From NCBI GenBank assembly GCA_045430305.1, contig JAILXW010000003.1:673243-737242 (forward strand): 64,000 nt of DNA, in the 5' to 3' direction. How positions within the stretch are numbered: position 1 is the first letter of the stretch; every line of letters starts with the position of its first letter. The notes under the pieces were generated by a model. It worked only from the letters and a program-made list of their open reading frames with translations, ran no database searches and was not told the DNA's origin. Shown here piece by piece: positions 1-9,453 of the stretch. The position numbers and the translations under genes were made by a program. Source of the stretch: Agarilytica sp045430305 (lineage in GTDB: Bacteria > Pseudomonadota > Gammaproteobacteria > Pseudomonadales > Cellvibrionaceae).

Positions 1-2
1 GC

Positions 3-3000
3 GAAAAAGTTGAGATACCCAAGCTCGATCAATTTGTCGCGCGCGTAGGAGAACTACGCACGATATTGGTGGGGCACTTAGTCATGCCTCACGATGTAAA
101 AGTGGCTGCCGAGGCAAAAGGTCAAGACGTCGACCCCCGTATGCTATCGCTGGTGATGGCAGAGGAAATGGCGCTTTTACTAGAAGCCGATTCAGTGCTT
201 AACCAGTGGCAACAAGACAACACCACCGATGAAGTATTGAAGAGAATTCTCGAAGAGCTTTCCGTATTGGAAGAAGGGGCGCGTCAAGCCAAGCTCAACG
301 ACATGGCATCGCTTAGTGCGCTGCTGCGTGAAGCCTATGAGAAAGCGCTCGCACACCACATAGCAACAGACGATCATTTCTTTAACATGTTGCGCAAGGG
401 TCATGAAGCCCTACTTGATATGGTAGATGCCGTTGCAGCTGCACAAAATGTTCAAGCGCCTCCAATTGAAATTACTGAGGGTATACAGCAGCTAATCGAC
501 TCCGCGTCTAAGGCGATCGTTGAAAGCGAGCCTGCGGAAAGTGAACAAAGCGGTGACCTAGAGCAAGACGATACCGTTATTAGCCCCATTCCTGAGACCA
601 CAATAGAGCCATCGGTTGAAGAGGCCGTTAGCGAGAAAGTCGAAGAGGCATTTGGCGAGCAGGCTGAAGAAAGTCACGGCGCATCAGCCCTTGAGGTCGA
701 GTCGACCCCAGAAGAAATTTCTTTTGAAGCGCTAGTAGAAGATAGTGCACACGCGTCTGAAACTGAAGTCCAAGAAGAGCCTCAGCCCCTAGCCGAAGAG
801 CCTCAGCCAGAAGTAGAAGAAGTTCAGTTGGAAGTGGACGAGCTTCAGCCCGTCGCCGAAGAACCACAGCCAGAAGTAGAAGAGCCTCAGCCTGTAGCCG
901 AAGAGCTTCAACCAGAAGCAGAAGAACCAGAGCCCGAGGCTGCTGCGCCTACCGGTGATGGCGTCGTTATTCCGGGCTTGATCGACATCATGGACGTCAA
1001 TGATGAAGATTATGATGGCGATATCGTAGAAATCTTTTTGGAAGAAGCCGAAGAGCTGGTGGAAAGCCTTGATGAAGCGATTCATAGCTGGGAAGACGAC
1101 TATTCTGACGAAGCAGCCGTTGAAGAAATTAAACGTGTATTACACACCCTGAAAGGGGGCGCGCGTCTCGCCGGAATGGAAAACCTAGGCGGTGTCACTC
1201 ATGACTATGAAACCATGCTTATTGAAATGCGTGATTTCTCGAATATCGACGACGCATTCTTTAAAACGGTACATGGCTATCAAGACACCATCCTCAATGC
1301 CGTGCGAGCTGTAAAACAATTTATCGATGGTGGTTTTGAGCGAGTTGAAATTGCAGATGCAAGTGCTCAACCGGCCACCGCTCCAGAGGAAGTAGTTACT
1401 GAGCTGGCGCCCGATCAAACGAAAGCATCGGTCGAAGAGGTGCCAGAAGCTGCGCCTGAATCCGAAGATGCGAATGTCGTTAAATTCGAGCCTAAACCCA
1501 AATCAGAACCTAAGCCTCCAGCAGCGCCTAAACCTGCCGCAGCGGTGCCTAGTTTTGAAATGCCTAGCGTATCGGGTGGCGGCGGCCAGGCCGCTGCAGC
1601 CGCACCTGCGAAAAAAGCTGCACCGCAAGAGATGGTTAAAATCTCTGCAGAATTATTGGAAGAGCTGGTAAACCTCGCTGGTGAGACCTCGATCAACCGC
1701 TCACGGTTAGAGCAGTACATCAATGATTTTGGTTTCTCGTTAGAAGAAATTGATACCACACTTTCACGCTTGCAAGACCAGTTACGCCGTCTTGATATGG
1801 AAACGGAAGCACAAATTCTGTTCCGCCAAGAGCAGATGGAACAGCACGATGACTTTGACCCGCTGGAAATGGACCGTTATTCCCACTTACAGCAGCTATC
1901 ACGTTCGTTAATAGAATCAGCATCTGACTTGGCGGATTTGAAAGGCGATCTCAATGAGCGTCTGAAAGTAACAGAAACACTCTTACTGCAACAATCGCGG
2001 GTAAATACTACCTTGCAGGAAGGGCTCATGCGTTCGCGCATGGTGCCATTCTCTCGTCTGGTGCCTCGTTTGCGCCGCATTGTGCGCCAAGTGGCAGCTG
2101 AGCTTGGCAAAAATGTCAGCTTCGAGCTTGATAATGTCGAAGGTGAATTGGATCGATCGGTACTTGAGCGCATGGTGCCACCCTTTGAGCACATGTTGCG
2201 TAACGCGGTCGATCACGGCATTGAAAGCCCAGAAGATCGCGCACAATCTGGCAAATCTGAATCAGGTCGTATCGTATTAACGCTGGCGCGCGAAGGTGGC
2301 GATGTCATTATTCGACTCGCCGATGATGGTCGTGGTGTAAACCTACAGAGGGTACGAGAAAAAGCCATCGAGCGTGGTTTGATGGCGGAAGATGCCGAAC
2401 TGGCCGATCACGACATCATGCAATTTATTTTGCACGCAGGCTTTAGTACGGCAGAAAAAGTGTCACAAATTTCTGGTCGTGGTGTCGGTATGGATGTGGT
2501 GCACGCCGAAATCAAACAGCTCGGTGGCTCTGTCACTATTAACTCTGAATGGGGCAAGGGCACTGAATTTGTGGTGCGTTTACCATTCACCTTGTCGGTT
2601 AACCGTGCATTGATGGTTGCGATAGGTGGCGATCACTACGCCGTACCCTTGAGTTCTATCGAAGGTATTGTGCGTATCAGCCCCTTTGAGCTTGAGCACT
2701 ACTATTCCAATAGCGATGCGCAATTTGAGTACGCCAGCGAAAACTACCATGTGCGCTACCTCGGCGCACTTCTTAAGCGCGGCACTCAAGCCACGCTTAC
2801 TGGGCACGTTCTACCGTTGCCTGTATTACTGGTACGTTCGGCAGAACACACGATGGCGTTGCAAGTAGACGCGGTGATGGGTTCTCGTGAAATTGTGGTA
2901 AAAAGCTTGGGGCAGCAGTTCAGTACAGTGCCAGGTCTATCGGGTGCCACGGTTATGGGTGACGGTTCAGTGGTCGTGATTCTCGACCCTCATGCTCTGG

Positions 3001-3464
3001 TGCGTCAAGAAATTGCCCGCGCTAGCATCCTTATCGATGGTACAGAACTACAAGACAGCGCGGAACAAATCGAAGATCAGCGTATTAGACAAATCATGGT
3101 GGTGGATGATTCGGTTACAGTACGCAAGGTAACAACACGCTTCCTCGAACGGGAAGGTTTTGAAGTGGTGACCGCGAAAGACGGTGTCGATGCCATTCGA
3201 CTTTTACAAGAAGGTGTCCCTGATTTGATGCTGCTCGATATTGAGATGCCTCGAATGGACGGTTTCGAAGTGGCAAAAACAGTACGTGCAACAAAACGTT
3301 GGGAAGATCTCCCCATCATCATGATTACATCGCGAACGGGCGATAAGCACCGTGAGCACGCCTTGAGCTTAGGGGTAAACAATTACTTAGGTAAGCCCTA
3401 TCAAGAAGATATTCTACTCGAAGCAATCGGTGACATATTGGGTCAAACAGGCGTACGAGTTTAA
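3..3464 (+). CDS. chpA: ChpA-type hybrid CheA histidine kinase, C-terminal part (5' end outside window)
   Basis: The frame is open back to the first bases, so the gene begins before the window; the apparent TTG at 66 is not a real start. Visible in order: a leftover alpha-helical N-terminal region, a Glu/Pro-rich linker with imperfect EEPQPE-like repeats (about 770-940), an Hpt domain with the phospho-acceptor His at 1143-1145 (motif LHTLKGGAR), a second Pro/Ala linker, the kinase dimerisation helix (from 1636), the HATPase with N box (FEHMLRNAVDHG) and G boxes (DDGRG, SGRGVGMD), a CheW-like domain, and a C-terminal receiver with phospho-Asp at 3237-3239 (LLDIEMP). This is the architecture of ChpA/PilL, which controls type IV pilus twitching and cAMP signalling in Pseudomonas. 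The chpB-chpC neighbours support this. Several more Hpt domains usually lie upstream and cannot be seen here. Confidence 0.93.
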   Translation, partial: EKVEIPKLDQFVARVGELRTILVGHLVMPHDVKVAAEAKGQDVDPRMLSLVMAEEMALLLEADSVLNQWQQDNTTDEVLKRILEELSVLEEGARQAKLNDMASLSALLREAYEKALAHHIATDDHFFNMLRKGHEALLDMVDAVAAAQNVQAPPIEITEGIQQLIDSASKAIVESEPAESEQSGDLEQDDTVISPIPETTIEPSVEEAVSEKVEEAFGEQAEESHGASALEVESTPEEISFEALVEDSAHASETEVQEEPQPLAEEPQPEVEEVQLEVDELQPVAEEPQPEVEEPQPVAEELQPEAEEPEPEAAAPTGDGVVIPGLIDIMDVNDEDYDGDIVEIFLEEAEELVESLDEAIHSWEDDYSDEAAVEEIKRVLHTLKGGARLAGMENLGGVTHDYETMLIEMRDFSNIDDAFFKTVHGYQDTILNAVRAVKQFIDGGFERVEIADASAQPATAPEEVVTELAPDQTKASVEEVPEAAPESEDANVVKFEPKPKSEPKPPAAPKPAAAVPSFEMPSVSGGGGQAAAAAPAKKAAPQEMVKISAELLEELVNLAGETSINRSRLEQYINDFGFSLEEIDTTLSRLQDQLRRLDMETEAQILFRQEQMEQHDDFDPLEMDRYSHLQQLSRSLIESASDLADLKGDLNERLKVTETLLLQQSRVNTTLQEGLMRSRMVPFSRLVPRLRRIVRQVAAELGKNVSFELDNVEGELDRSVLERMVPPFEHMLRNAVDHGIESPEDRAQSGKSESGRIVLTLAREGGDVIIRLADDGRGVNLQRVREKAIERGLMAEDAELADHDIMQFILHAGFSTAEKVSQISGRGVGMDVVHAEIKQLGGSVTINSEWGKGTEFVVRLPFTLSVNRALMVAIGGDHYAVPLSSIEGIVRISPFELEHYYSNSDAQFEYASENYHVRYLGALLKRGTQATLTGHVLPLPVLLVRSAEHTMALQVDAVMGSREIVVKSLGQQFSTVPGLSGATVMGDGSVVVILDPHALVRQEIARASILIDGTELQDSAEQIEDQRIRQIMVVDDSVTVRKVTTRFLEREGFEVVTAKDGVDAIRLLQEGVPDLMLLDIEMPRMDGFEVAKTVRATKRWEDLPIIMITSRTGDKHREHALSLGVNNYLGKPYQEDILLEAIGDILGQTGVRV

Positions 3465-3616
3465 GCGCTGAGGTAATGGCTATTGAAGTGTTGTACAGGT
3501 CTTGTAGTTGGTAACAAAGTAGCGCTGACTCGATGTTGTGGTGTGTACTGTAATGCCTTTCGCTTCTATATCACTGGAGCGCAATACGTCGAGAGCGGAG
3601 TGGGAAAAGGCAGCGT

Positions 3617-4570
3617 ATGGCTTCGCTCAACTTAGGTTTATTGGCCGATACCACAATGGAGCTTAGCAAGCTCGAAAGCGTTGTTTCTCATGCGAAATAT
3701 TCCGTTGCGTCATCGCTTCTAACACGTTTTGATGATCTAGAGAATTTGCCTAACGTTGACTGTTGGGTAGTAAGTGTTGATATGGACGATGAACGCTCGC
3801 AGGCGCTGGTCGACAAACTAGATAATCAGGGTGTGCCCATTATCTATGACGAGGCCGATGGCGAAAAAGAATTAAATCTTGATGAGCGCGCCCGCCGTTT
3901 CTCTAAAAAAATTGCATCCTGCGGTTTTGGTTCAGAATATAAATCAGAAAACCTGCATCGAGCTGACTACGTCTGGGTGCTAGCGGCATCTGCTGGTGGC
4001 CCGGAAGCGGTATTGCGCTTCCTGCAAAAAGTGCCGCCAATGGATAATGTCGCCTTAGTTTATGTGCAGCATATGGACGAAGCCATGCTGCAGCCCATGA
4101 TCAAGTCGTTGAAGCGCAATTGTGAGTGGGACGTGCACTTGTGCGACAGAGCAATGTCGATATACGAACGTCGTCTCTACGTTATATCACCTGCAGCGCA
4201 AGTGGATATCAATGAGATTGGCGCATTTAGCCCTACACAAACGCCCTGGCAAGGGGATTATCGCCCCTCAGTTGATCAGATGGTTGCGAAGATCTGGCGT
4301 CAATTTGGCAAAAACAGCGGGGTGATTGTATTTTCTGGTATGGGTAACGACGGTGCCCGTACTTGCCGTATGATTAAAAATGCTGGGGGCCAAGTTTGGG
4401 TGCAATCGCCAGAATCTTGTGCGGTAGACTCTATGCCCAAAGAAGTCATCAATACCCATTGTGTTGGCTTTGTTGGTGCACCGGAACATCTCGCGACCCA
4501 TTTTTCTGTCTATCATAAAAAACTGAGTCATATGAACTCTGAGCCAAAAGAAGAAAAGCATCATGACTAA
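3617..4570 (+). CDS. chpB: CheB-type methylesterase of the pilus chemosensory system
   Basis: A CheB catalytic domain spans about residues 118-305: the nucleophile Ser125 lies in AASAGGPEA, a His in VQHMD, and the Asp in GMGNDGA, which together give the esterase triad that removes methyl groups from the PilJ-type chemoreceptor. The N-terminal 110 residues occupy the receiver position, but the usual DD...D...K pattern is not convincing, so phospho-control may be lost or altered. It lies 152 bp after chpA and overlaps chpC by 8 bp, so translational coupling is likely. The ATG at 3617 is preceded by AAAAGG. Family identity is well supported; the role in pilus chemotaxis follows from the neighbours. 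Confidence 0.9.
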   Translation: MASLNLGLLADTTMELSKLESVVSHAKYSVASSLLTRFDDLENLPNVDCWVVSVDMDDERSQALVDKLDNQGVPIIYDEADGEKELNLDERARRFSKKIASCGFGSEYKSENLHRADYVWVLAASAGGPEAVLRFLQKVPPMDNVALVYVQHMDEAMLQPMIKSLKRNCEWDVHLCDRAMSIYERRLYVISPAAQVDINEIGAFSPTQTPWQGDYRPSVDQMVAKIWRQFGKNSGVIVFSGMGNDGARTCRMIKNAGGQVWVQSPESCAVDSMPKEVINTHCVGFVGAPEHLATHFSVYHKKLSHMNSEPKEEKHHD

Positions 4571-5048
4571 ACCATCCCTTTCAATTACCAATGAAACTGA
4601 AATTCCTTGCATGCTTCTGCCTATGGTCGAGCACACTATTATTTTGCCCAATACTTCTGTGGCCGAAATGTGCGCGGTCACAGGGCTTGAAGCCATCGAA
4701 AATGCGCCAGAGTGGTTAATGGGGAACTACAACTGGCGCGGAACTCAAGTGCCGGTAGTTTCAATCGAGGGGGTAAACGGCGGCGAAGTGATATTTAACC
4801 GAGGGGGTCGAATAGCGGTACTCAATAATACCGGGCAAAACCCTAGCTTGCCCTTTATCGCAATTCACACTCAGGGTATTCCACGTATGTCGCGCGTGGG
4901 GGAAGACGATATCACTCAGGATGAAGGGGCGCCCCATCGCCATTTTGATGTAATGGCGGTTAAAGTGGGTATGGAAGAATTCTTTCTGCCCGACGTGGCC
5001 GCACTTGAAGACGCTTATCTAAAATTTCTCAGCAATAAAACACACTAG
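4563..5048 (+). CDS. chpC: CheW-like adaptor ChpC
   Basis: A 161-residue single-domain CheW-like protein. Recognisable pieces are the receptor-coupling strand WLMGNYNWRGTQVPVVS and the hydrophobic beta-barrel segments. CheW proteins bridge receptor and kinase; in the Pseudomonas Pil-Chp system ChpC is a second CheW besides PilI. The start overlaps the end of chpB by 8 bp (ATGA-type arrangement), which fits operon translation. It is the last gene of this strand block; the next gene, hslO, converges 44 bp beyond. Confidence 0.82.
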   Translation: MTKPSLSITNETEIPCMLLPMVEHTIILPNTSVAEMCAVTGLEAIENAPEWLMGNYNWRGTQVPVVSIEGVNGGEVIFNRGGRIAVLNNTGQNPSLPFIAIHTQGIPRMSRVGEDDITQDEGAPHRHFDVMAVKVGMEEFFLPDVAALEDAYLKFLSNKTH

Positions 5049-5092
5049 CCTATCGACTATTCTATGCCGAGCGTGACCTGCACCACCTCGGT

Positions 5093-5983
5093 TTAGTGCA
5101 GCTTGTCACCGCTTTGCGTAGGGAAAATGTCGTGTAACGAGGCTTCGGTGAATTCGTAATCCTTGCCGCAAAATTGGCAATCTACGTTAATCGACCCCTG
5201 CTCAAGCAAGAGTGCCACCGCATCCTCAAAGCCCAATGAATGCACTGCATTGGCACTGCGTTCGCGCGTACAAGCGCAGTGAAAACGTGTTGGTTTTGGC
5301 GAAAACGCGCGGCAGGTCATATCGTGAAACAGACGTATTAATAGGGTCTCACTGTCTAATTCGAAAAGCTCTTTCGGTGTTAGTGTGTTGGCTAGCTGAA
5401 TGCTAGTTTCCCAAAGGTCTGCTCGCTGCTCTTCGTCAGTAACTAATTGAGCGGGTAAGCATTGTAAAAACAAACCCCCGCAGGCACTCTCACTGGCGAA
5501 TAGTTGAATGTGGGTAGGCAGTTGTTCTGACTGCTGAAAGTAGCCTTGCAGGGCCTCTGCTAAGCTCGCTGATTGAATCGGTACAACGCCCTGATAACGC
5601 TTGCCTTTGAGCGGGTCTATGGTGATGGTCAGCATGCTTTCGCCTAGCAAGTCTTGCAGCTGCATTGACTCAAAGCTCTGCTTGTCTTCTTGGTCAGCCT
5701 GCATACGTACAATACCGCGAACATCGCCCTTGTGATTAGCTTCGGCCATGATGAGCGCAACGTCGCCAGAGCCACGCGCTTGTAGCGTTAACGTGCCCTC
5801 AAACTTAAGCACTTCAGATAACAGTGCTGCTGCGGCAAGAAATTCACCAAACATCGGCGTCAATGCAAAAGGAAAGTGTTGGTGCGAGTGGGCTTCCTGA
5901 AAGGTCTGTTCCAGGCAGGTGATTTCGCCACGAATATCGGTGTCGTCAAACAAAAAACGTTGAATTTGGTCGTTGCTGGCCAT
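5093..5983 (-). CDS. hslO: Hsp33 redox-regulated chaperone
   Basis: A 296-residue protein with the Hsp33 C-terminal redox switch: CAC, then a spacer, then CQFC, the four zinc-binding cysteines that form disulfides under oxidative stress and turn on holdase activity. The N-terminal domain starts NDQIQRFLFDDTDIRGE, a typical Hsp33 opening. Length matches the family (about 290). It is the last gene of a leftward yrfG-hslR-hslO group, the same order as in Escherichia coli. It acts in the cytosol. Confidence 0.95.
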   Translation of the reverse strand: MASNDQIQRFLFDDTDIRGEITCLEQTFQEAHSHQHFPFALTPMFGEFLAAAALLSEVLKFEGTLTLQARGSGDVALIMAEANHKGDVRGIVRMQADQEDKQSFESMQLQDLLGESMLTITIDPLKGKRYQGVVPIQSASLAEALQGYFQQSEQLPTHIQLFASESACGGLFLQCLPAQLVTDEEQRADLWETSIQLANTLTPKELFELDSETLLIRLFHDMTCRAFSPKPTRFHCACTRERSANAVHSLGFEDAVALLLEQGSINVDCQFCGKDYEFTEASLHDIFPTQSGDKLH

Positions 5984-6059
5984 GAATGCTAAGTGTTAAC
6001 CCCTGTGTTTCAAGTCGTGAGTAAAAATCGCTTTATCGACAGCGCAATGGCTGTCGTGT

Positions 6060-6461
6060 CTATGTATTGTCGAGAATATCGCGCTTAATTTTATGCAGCA
6101 TACGACGCTCTTTGGTATTCGGTTTTGTATCGCTGCGCACGCTGCCTCCAAAGGCGCGACGCTCTTCTGCGCGCAGCTGGCGCTTCTCGATACTCTCTTG
6201 GGTTTCTCTATAGAGTTTCTGTGCCTCAGGTGCCCCACGCCGTTGATCGGATAGCTCAAGCACCTCTACCGATACATCATCCCACCCTCGGCGTAGGGTC
6301 AAGACCATACCGCGTTCAATTTCTTTACTGGCTTTCGCTCGCTCGCCATTGACGCGTACTTTACCCCCGTCGATGGCTTGTTTCGCTAACGAACGAGTTT
6401 TGAAAAAACGGGCGGCCCAGAGCCATTTGTCTAGCCGAATACGCTGCGGGTTTTCGCTCAT
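6060..6461 (-). CDS. hslR: Hsp15, S4-domain heat-shock protein
   Basis: 133 residues with an N-terminal S4 RNA-binding domain (RIRLDKWLWAARFFKTRSLA, then GGKVRVNGERAK) and a basic C-terminal tail, the plan of Hsp15. Hsp15 binds free 50S subunits carrying a nascent chain and helps recycle stalled ribosomes. It sits 76 bp upstream of hslO and 48 bp downstream of yrfG on the same strand. Length and gene context both match the E. coli gene. Confidence 0.93.
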   Translation of the reverse strand: MSENPQRIRLDKWLWAARFFKTRSLAKQAIDGGKVRVNGERAKASKEIERGMVLTLRRGWDDVSVEVLELSDQRRGAPEAQKLYRETQESIEKRQLRAEERRAFGGSVRSDTKPNTKERRMLHKIKRDILDNT

Positions 6462-6509
6462 AATGACGGATGAATATAAAGTTCTAAGCTTTGAGGGCTA
6501 AGTGCCAGA

Positions 6510-7172
6510 TTATAACGTGTGTGGTGGCATGATTTCGTCAAAATGTTCAATGCCTATAAATTCTTCAGGGTGGTGACTGGGGCGTTGGCTGTCAGGCGCA
6601 GTAATGCACACTAAGTGAGCAATGCCGAATCGTTGAGCGCTGCGAAGTACGCGTGGAGTGTCGTCGATGAATATAGCACGCTGTGGGTCGAAATTTTCGC
6701 GTGCCAGTAACTGGTACCAAAATGACTGTTCTTCCTTGGGTGATTGAAACTCATGGGATGAAATTACGATATCAAGAAGGGCGTCGATTTCTGTCACGCT
6801 GAGTTTTAAGGCCAGGCCTTTGGGGTGCGAATTGGTAATGAGTACCAGCTTTTTACCCAGTGCGCGCAAGCGCTTTAAAAACAGTTCGGCCTGTGGGCGA
6901 ACCTGAATTTTATGTTTTACCTCGTGCTTTAAGGCTGGCACATCAAGATCGATCATGTCAGACCAGTGATCGAGACAGTACCATTCTAAGGTCCCTTCGT
7001 ACTGTCTAATCTTTTCTTGTAGGTAGGTTTTTGCTTCGAGGTTAGAAACATTATGGGCTTCGGCGTAACGTTCCGGTAAATGAGTAAACCAAAAGTAGTG
7101 GTCGAAATGAAGATCAAGCAGAGTGCCGTCCATGTCGAGCAGTACAGTATCTATTGTGTGCCAATCAATCAT
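6510..7172 (-). CDS. yrfG: GMP/IMP 5'-nucleotidase YrfG, HAD superfamily
   Basis: HAD hydrolase: motif I DMDGTLLDLHFD with the nucleophile Asp and the acid/base Asp, motif II LITNSHPKG, and motif III/IV FIDDTPRVL. In E. coli YrfG dephosphorylates GMP and IMP. I chose the ATG at 7172 (protein starts MIDWHTID), because GGAG lies 7 bases upstream and motif I then falls near the N-terminus as in the family; a frame open to 7271 would add 33 unconserved residues. It is the first gene of the leftward group with hslR and hslO, divergent from nudE. Confidence 0.87.
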   Translation of the reverse strand: MIDWHTIDTVLLDMDGTLLDLHFDHYFWFTHLPERYAEAHNVSNLEAKTYLQEKIRQYEGTLEWYCLDHWSDMIDLDVPALKHEVKHKIQVRPQAELFLKRLRALGKKLVLITNSHPKGLALKLSVTEIDALLDIVISSHEFQSPKEEQSFWYQLLARENFDPQRAIFIDDTPRVLRSAQRFGIAHLVCITAPDSQRPSHHPEEFIGIEHFDEIMPPHTL

Positions 7173-7346
7173 GCGATCTCCGGAGAAGGCTTCAGGGTTA
7201 TTCAGCGATACGTTTGTGGTGAGCGTTCCGAGTTCATTTGTGCAGGCAAAACAGGCTTTAATCTGAAGCAATAATGCCTTCTTTACGAAAGACTATATAT
7301 ACTAGCGGGGCTGGATGTATGCCGATTCGACTTTGGAAAATTCATT

Positions 7347-7895
7347 ATGCCTGAACCTCCTAAAATACTCACTCGTAAACAGGTGAACGATAGCTTCCTG
7401 TTTAAGGTTGATCGTGTAGAGTTGGCGTTCAGTAATGGCGAATTACGCACCTATGAATACCTTAAAGCCGGTGAGCACGCTGCTGTTATTGTTGTACCGC
7501 TTTTGGATGACGACACCGTGATTTTTGTAGAAGAATACGGCGCCGGTGTTAACCGCTACGAATTATGTCTGCCTAAAGGCAAGGTAGACGAAGGCGAAAG
7601 TTTTGAAGAGGCCGCACTTCGGGAATTAAAAGAAGAAGCCGGTTTTGGTGCGCGCGAACTTGTCCATATCAAAAGTATGTCGCAGTCACCCAATTATATG
7701 GAGCACGAAACCCAAGTCATTCTTGCGCGGGGCCTGTACGAAGAAAAACTCAAGGGTGATGAGCCAGAAGATTTAATCGTGCACCGTCTGCCTTTTAACA
7801 ATCTCACAGATATAATCTTGCGACCAGAAGTGACTGAGGCGAGAACAATCGCCGCACTCTTATTGGCGCAGCAATGGATCAAACTTAACAAGTGA
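7347..7895 (+). CDS. nudE: ADP compounds hydrolase NudE (Nudix)
   Basis: A perfect Nudix box GX5EX7REUXEEXGU is seen (from GKVDEGE to REL and EEAGF), which binds Mg2+ and carries the catalytic Glu. The opening PPKILTRKQVNDSFLFKVDRV and the SPNYMEHE segment are typical of NudE, which hydrolyses ADP-ribose, Ap3A and NADH. It lies next to the yrfG-hslR-hslO group as in E. coli, but igaA, which sits between them there, is absent. cysQ follows after 8 bp, so the two are probably cotranscribed. Confidence 0.92.
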   Translation: MPEPPKILTRKQVNDSFLFKVDRVELAFSNGELRTYEYLKAGEHAAVIVVPLLDDDTVIFVEEYGAGVNRYELCLPKGKVDEGESFEEAALRELKEEAGFGARELVHIKSMSQSPNYMEHETQVILARGLYEEKLKGDEPEDLIVHRLPFNNLTDIILRPEVTEARTIAALLLAQQWIKLNK

Positions 7896-7903
7896 ATTAA
7901 CTT

Positions 7904-8731
7904 ATGAATTTAGATGAACTGCTCAACGAAGTGCTCAATATCTCACGTGCCGCCGGAGACGAGATATTAAAAGTCTACAATGATGCTTCTGGTATTGATG
8001 TTGAAACCAAGTCAGACAGCTCGCCGGTAACGCAAGCGGACCTCAAAGCAAACGCTTTGATCGTCGAGCGCCTTGAAGCGCTTGACCCTAAGTACCCTGT
8101 GCTTACCGAAGAATCCAACATGGCCGATTTCGAAATACGCAAAAACTGGTCGCGCTATTGGATCGTTGACCCCCTCGACGGAACCAAGGAATTCATTAAC
8201 CGCAATGGCGAGTTCACTGTAAACATTGCTTTGATTGAAAATCACCAGCCAATTCTAGGTGTGGTGTACGTACCGGTACAAGACACTGCCTACTTGGGTC
8301 TGGTCGGTGAAAAAGCAGAAAAGATCAGTGGCGATCAGCGAGAAGTCATTGCCTGTCGCAAACTCAAATCAGTGCTTCCCGTGGTAGAAATTGTGGCGAG
8401 TAAAAACCACCTTAATGCGGATACAGAGCAGTTTATTGCTGCAGTGCAAAGCGCCTATGGCGAGATCGATAGCAAGTCGATTGGCAGCTCATTGAAGTTT
8501 TGTTTATTGGCCGAAGGTAGTGCCGATGTGTATCCGCGTTTTGCCCCCACTAGTGAGTGGGATACAGCCGCTGCGCAGGCCGTTTTACAGGCAGCTGGCG
8601 GGCAAGTCTACAAACAAGACCTTACGCCGCTAGATTACAACGCCAAAGAAAATATCCTCAACCCCTACTTTTTTGCCGTTGCCGATACGTCAGTCGACTG
8701 GAAAACGGTTCTCCAGCAAACGTCTGTTTAA
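7904..8731 (+). CDS. cysQ: 3'(2'),5'-bisphosphate nucleotidase CysQ
   Basis: An inositol monophosphatase-fold enzyme, 275 residues. Metal-binding motifs: the EES motif (LTEESN), the DPLDGTKEFI motif, and the C-terminal WDTAAAQAVLQAAGG motif. CysQ hydrolyses 3'-phosphoadenosine 5'-phosphate (PAP) to AMP, clearing a toxic by-product of sulfate assimilation. It directly follows nudE with an 8 bp gap, pairing two nucleotide-sanitising enzymes in one transcript. Confidence 0.95.
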   Translation: MNLDELLNEVLNISRAAGDEILKVYNDASGIDVETKSDSSPVTQADLKANALIVERLEALDPKYPVLTEESNMADFEIRKNWSRYWIVDPLDGTKEFINRNGEFTVNIALIENHQPILGVVYVPVQDTAYLGLVGEKAEKISGDQREVIACRKLKSVLPVVEIVASKNHLNADTEQFIAAVQSAYGEIDSKSIGSSLKFCLLAEGSADVYPRFAPTSEWDTAAAQAVLQAAGGQVYKQDLTPLDYNAKENILNPYFFAVADTSVDWKTVLQQTSV

Positions 8732-9026
8732 TCTAAACGACTGTTTTTATTGAAGTTATTCCTTGCGCCGAGCAATGTTTTGATCGGCGCCATCTCGATT
8801 TCCCTTTCCTTTCCCTGTGCAAACTTTGGTGACTAATGTCGCTTAAAAGATGATCGAAGCGAACAAAATGTGAAATTGTCGATTTTATCGATTTCGATTT
8901 GTGTTAAAAATATAGTCACAGTCCTAACACTGTTAGACAAATAAAAATAAACACACACACGGTGGCAGGTCGAGCACCCAGCAGACTCCTGTAACCGGTA
9001 ATATGAGTAGTTAGGTATTACCAATA
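8732..9026. other. Intergenic region between cysQ and a small ORF
   Basis: About 295 bp with no gene. The right half is AT-rich and holds weak promoter-like AT runs (around 8905-8950) and an ACACACAC tract near 8950-8960. No clear terminator or operator was seen. Confidence 0.4.
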
Positions 9027-9245
9027 ATGAATAATTTAAGACACCAATTCGTCGAGCGTCATTACGCCGATGCCGCACAAGATGGCGGCTCACTAATCAT
9101 CAAATTAGAGCGCGAAATCGCATGCCTAGAACGCCAACTTGAACGCTTAGTCATGCTGGATGGCAGCATAGATCAGCGCACTCAAAATACTTACAGCGAA
9201 ATGATCTCCAGTCGCCGTGATATTTTGACTGATTTGGGGTATTAA
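9027..9245 (+). CDS. Small hypothetical coiled protein
   Basis: 72 residues, highly charged, with a heptad-like stretch (IKLEREIACLERQLERLVML) that predicts a short coiled coil. No cysteine-based motif, signal peptide or membrane segment. It stands alone between cysQ and folM, followed by a strong terminator at 9329. I do not recognise the family; small size, clean ATG and a terminator of its own support a real monocistronic gene. Confidence 0.6.
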   Translation: MNNLRHQFVERHYADAAQDGGSLIIKLEREIACLERQLERLVMLDGSIDQRTQNTYSEMISSRRDILTDLGY

Positions 9246-9328
9246 AATTTGTATAGTGAGAGCGCTGTCGGGTCAATCTAAGCCCTGATTCAAGCCCTCG
9301 AAAAATATACCAGCATACCTATTAACGC

Positions 9329-9361
9329 ATGGGCGTAAACTCAAAGTTTACGCCCATTTTT
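9329..9361 (+). terminator. Strong rho-independent terminator
   Basis: A perfect 13-bp stem (9329-9341 pairs with 9345-9357), a 3-base loop CAA, then a T run. It ends the transcript of the small ORF 9027-9245 and separates it from folM. Confidence 0.9.
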
Positions 9362-9453
9362 GTCTCTAGAATTTTTAAATCCAAACGATCTATACGGCGC
9401 AGTATTTTCGTAGCATCATGTGCTTCTACAGCCCATTGGTATAGACCACACAT

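Noticed and set aside
66..68. TTG as the start of the first gene
   Set aside because: The frame continues upstream to the window edge with conserved-looking protein, so the gene is truncated by the window.
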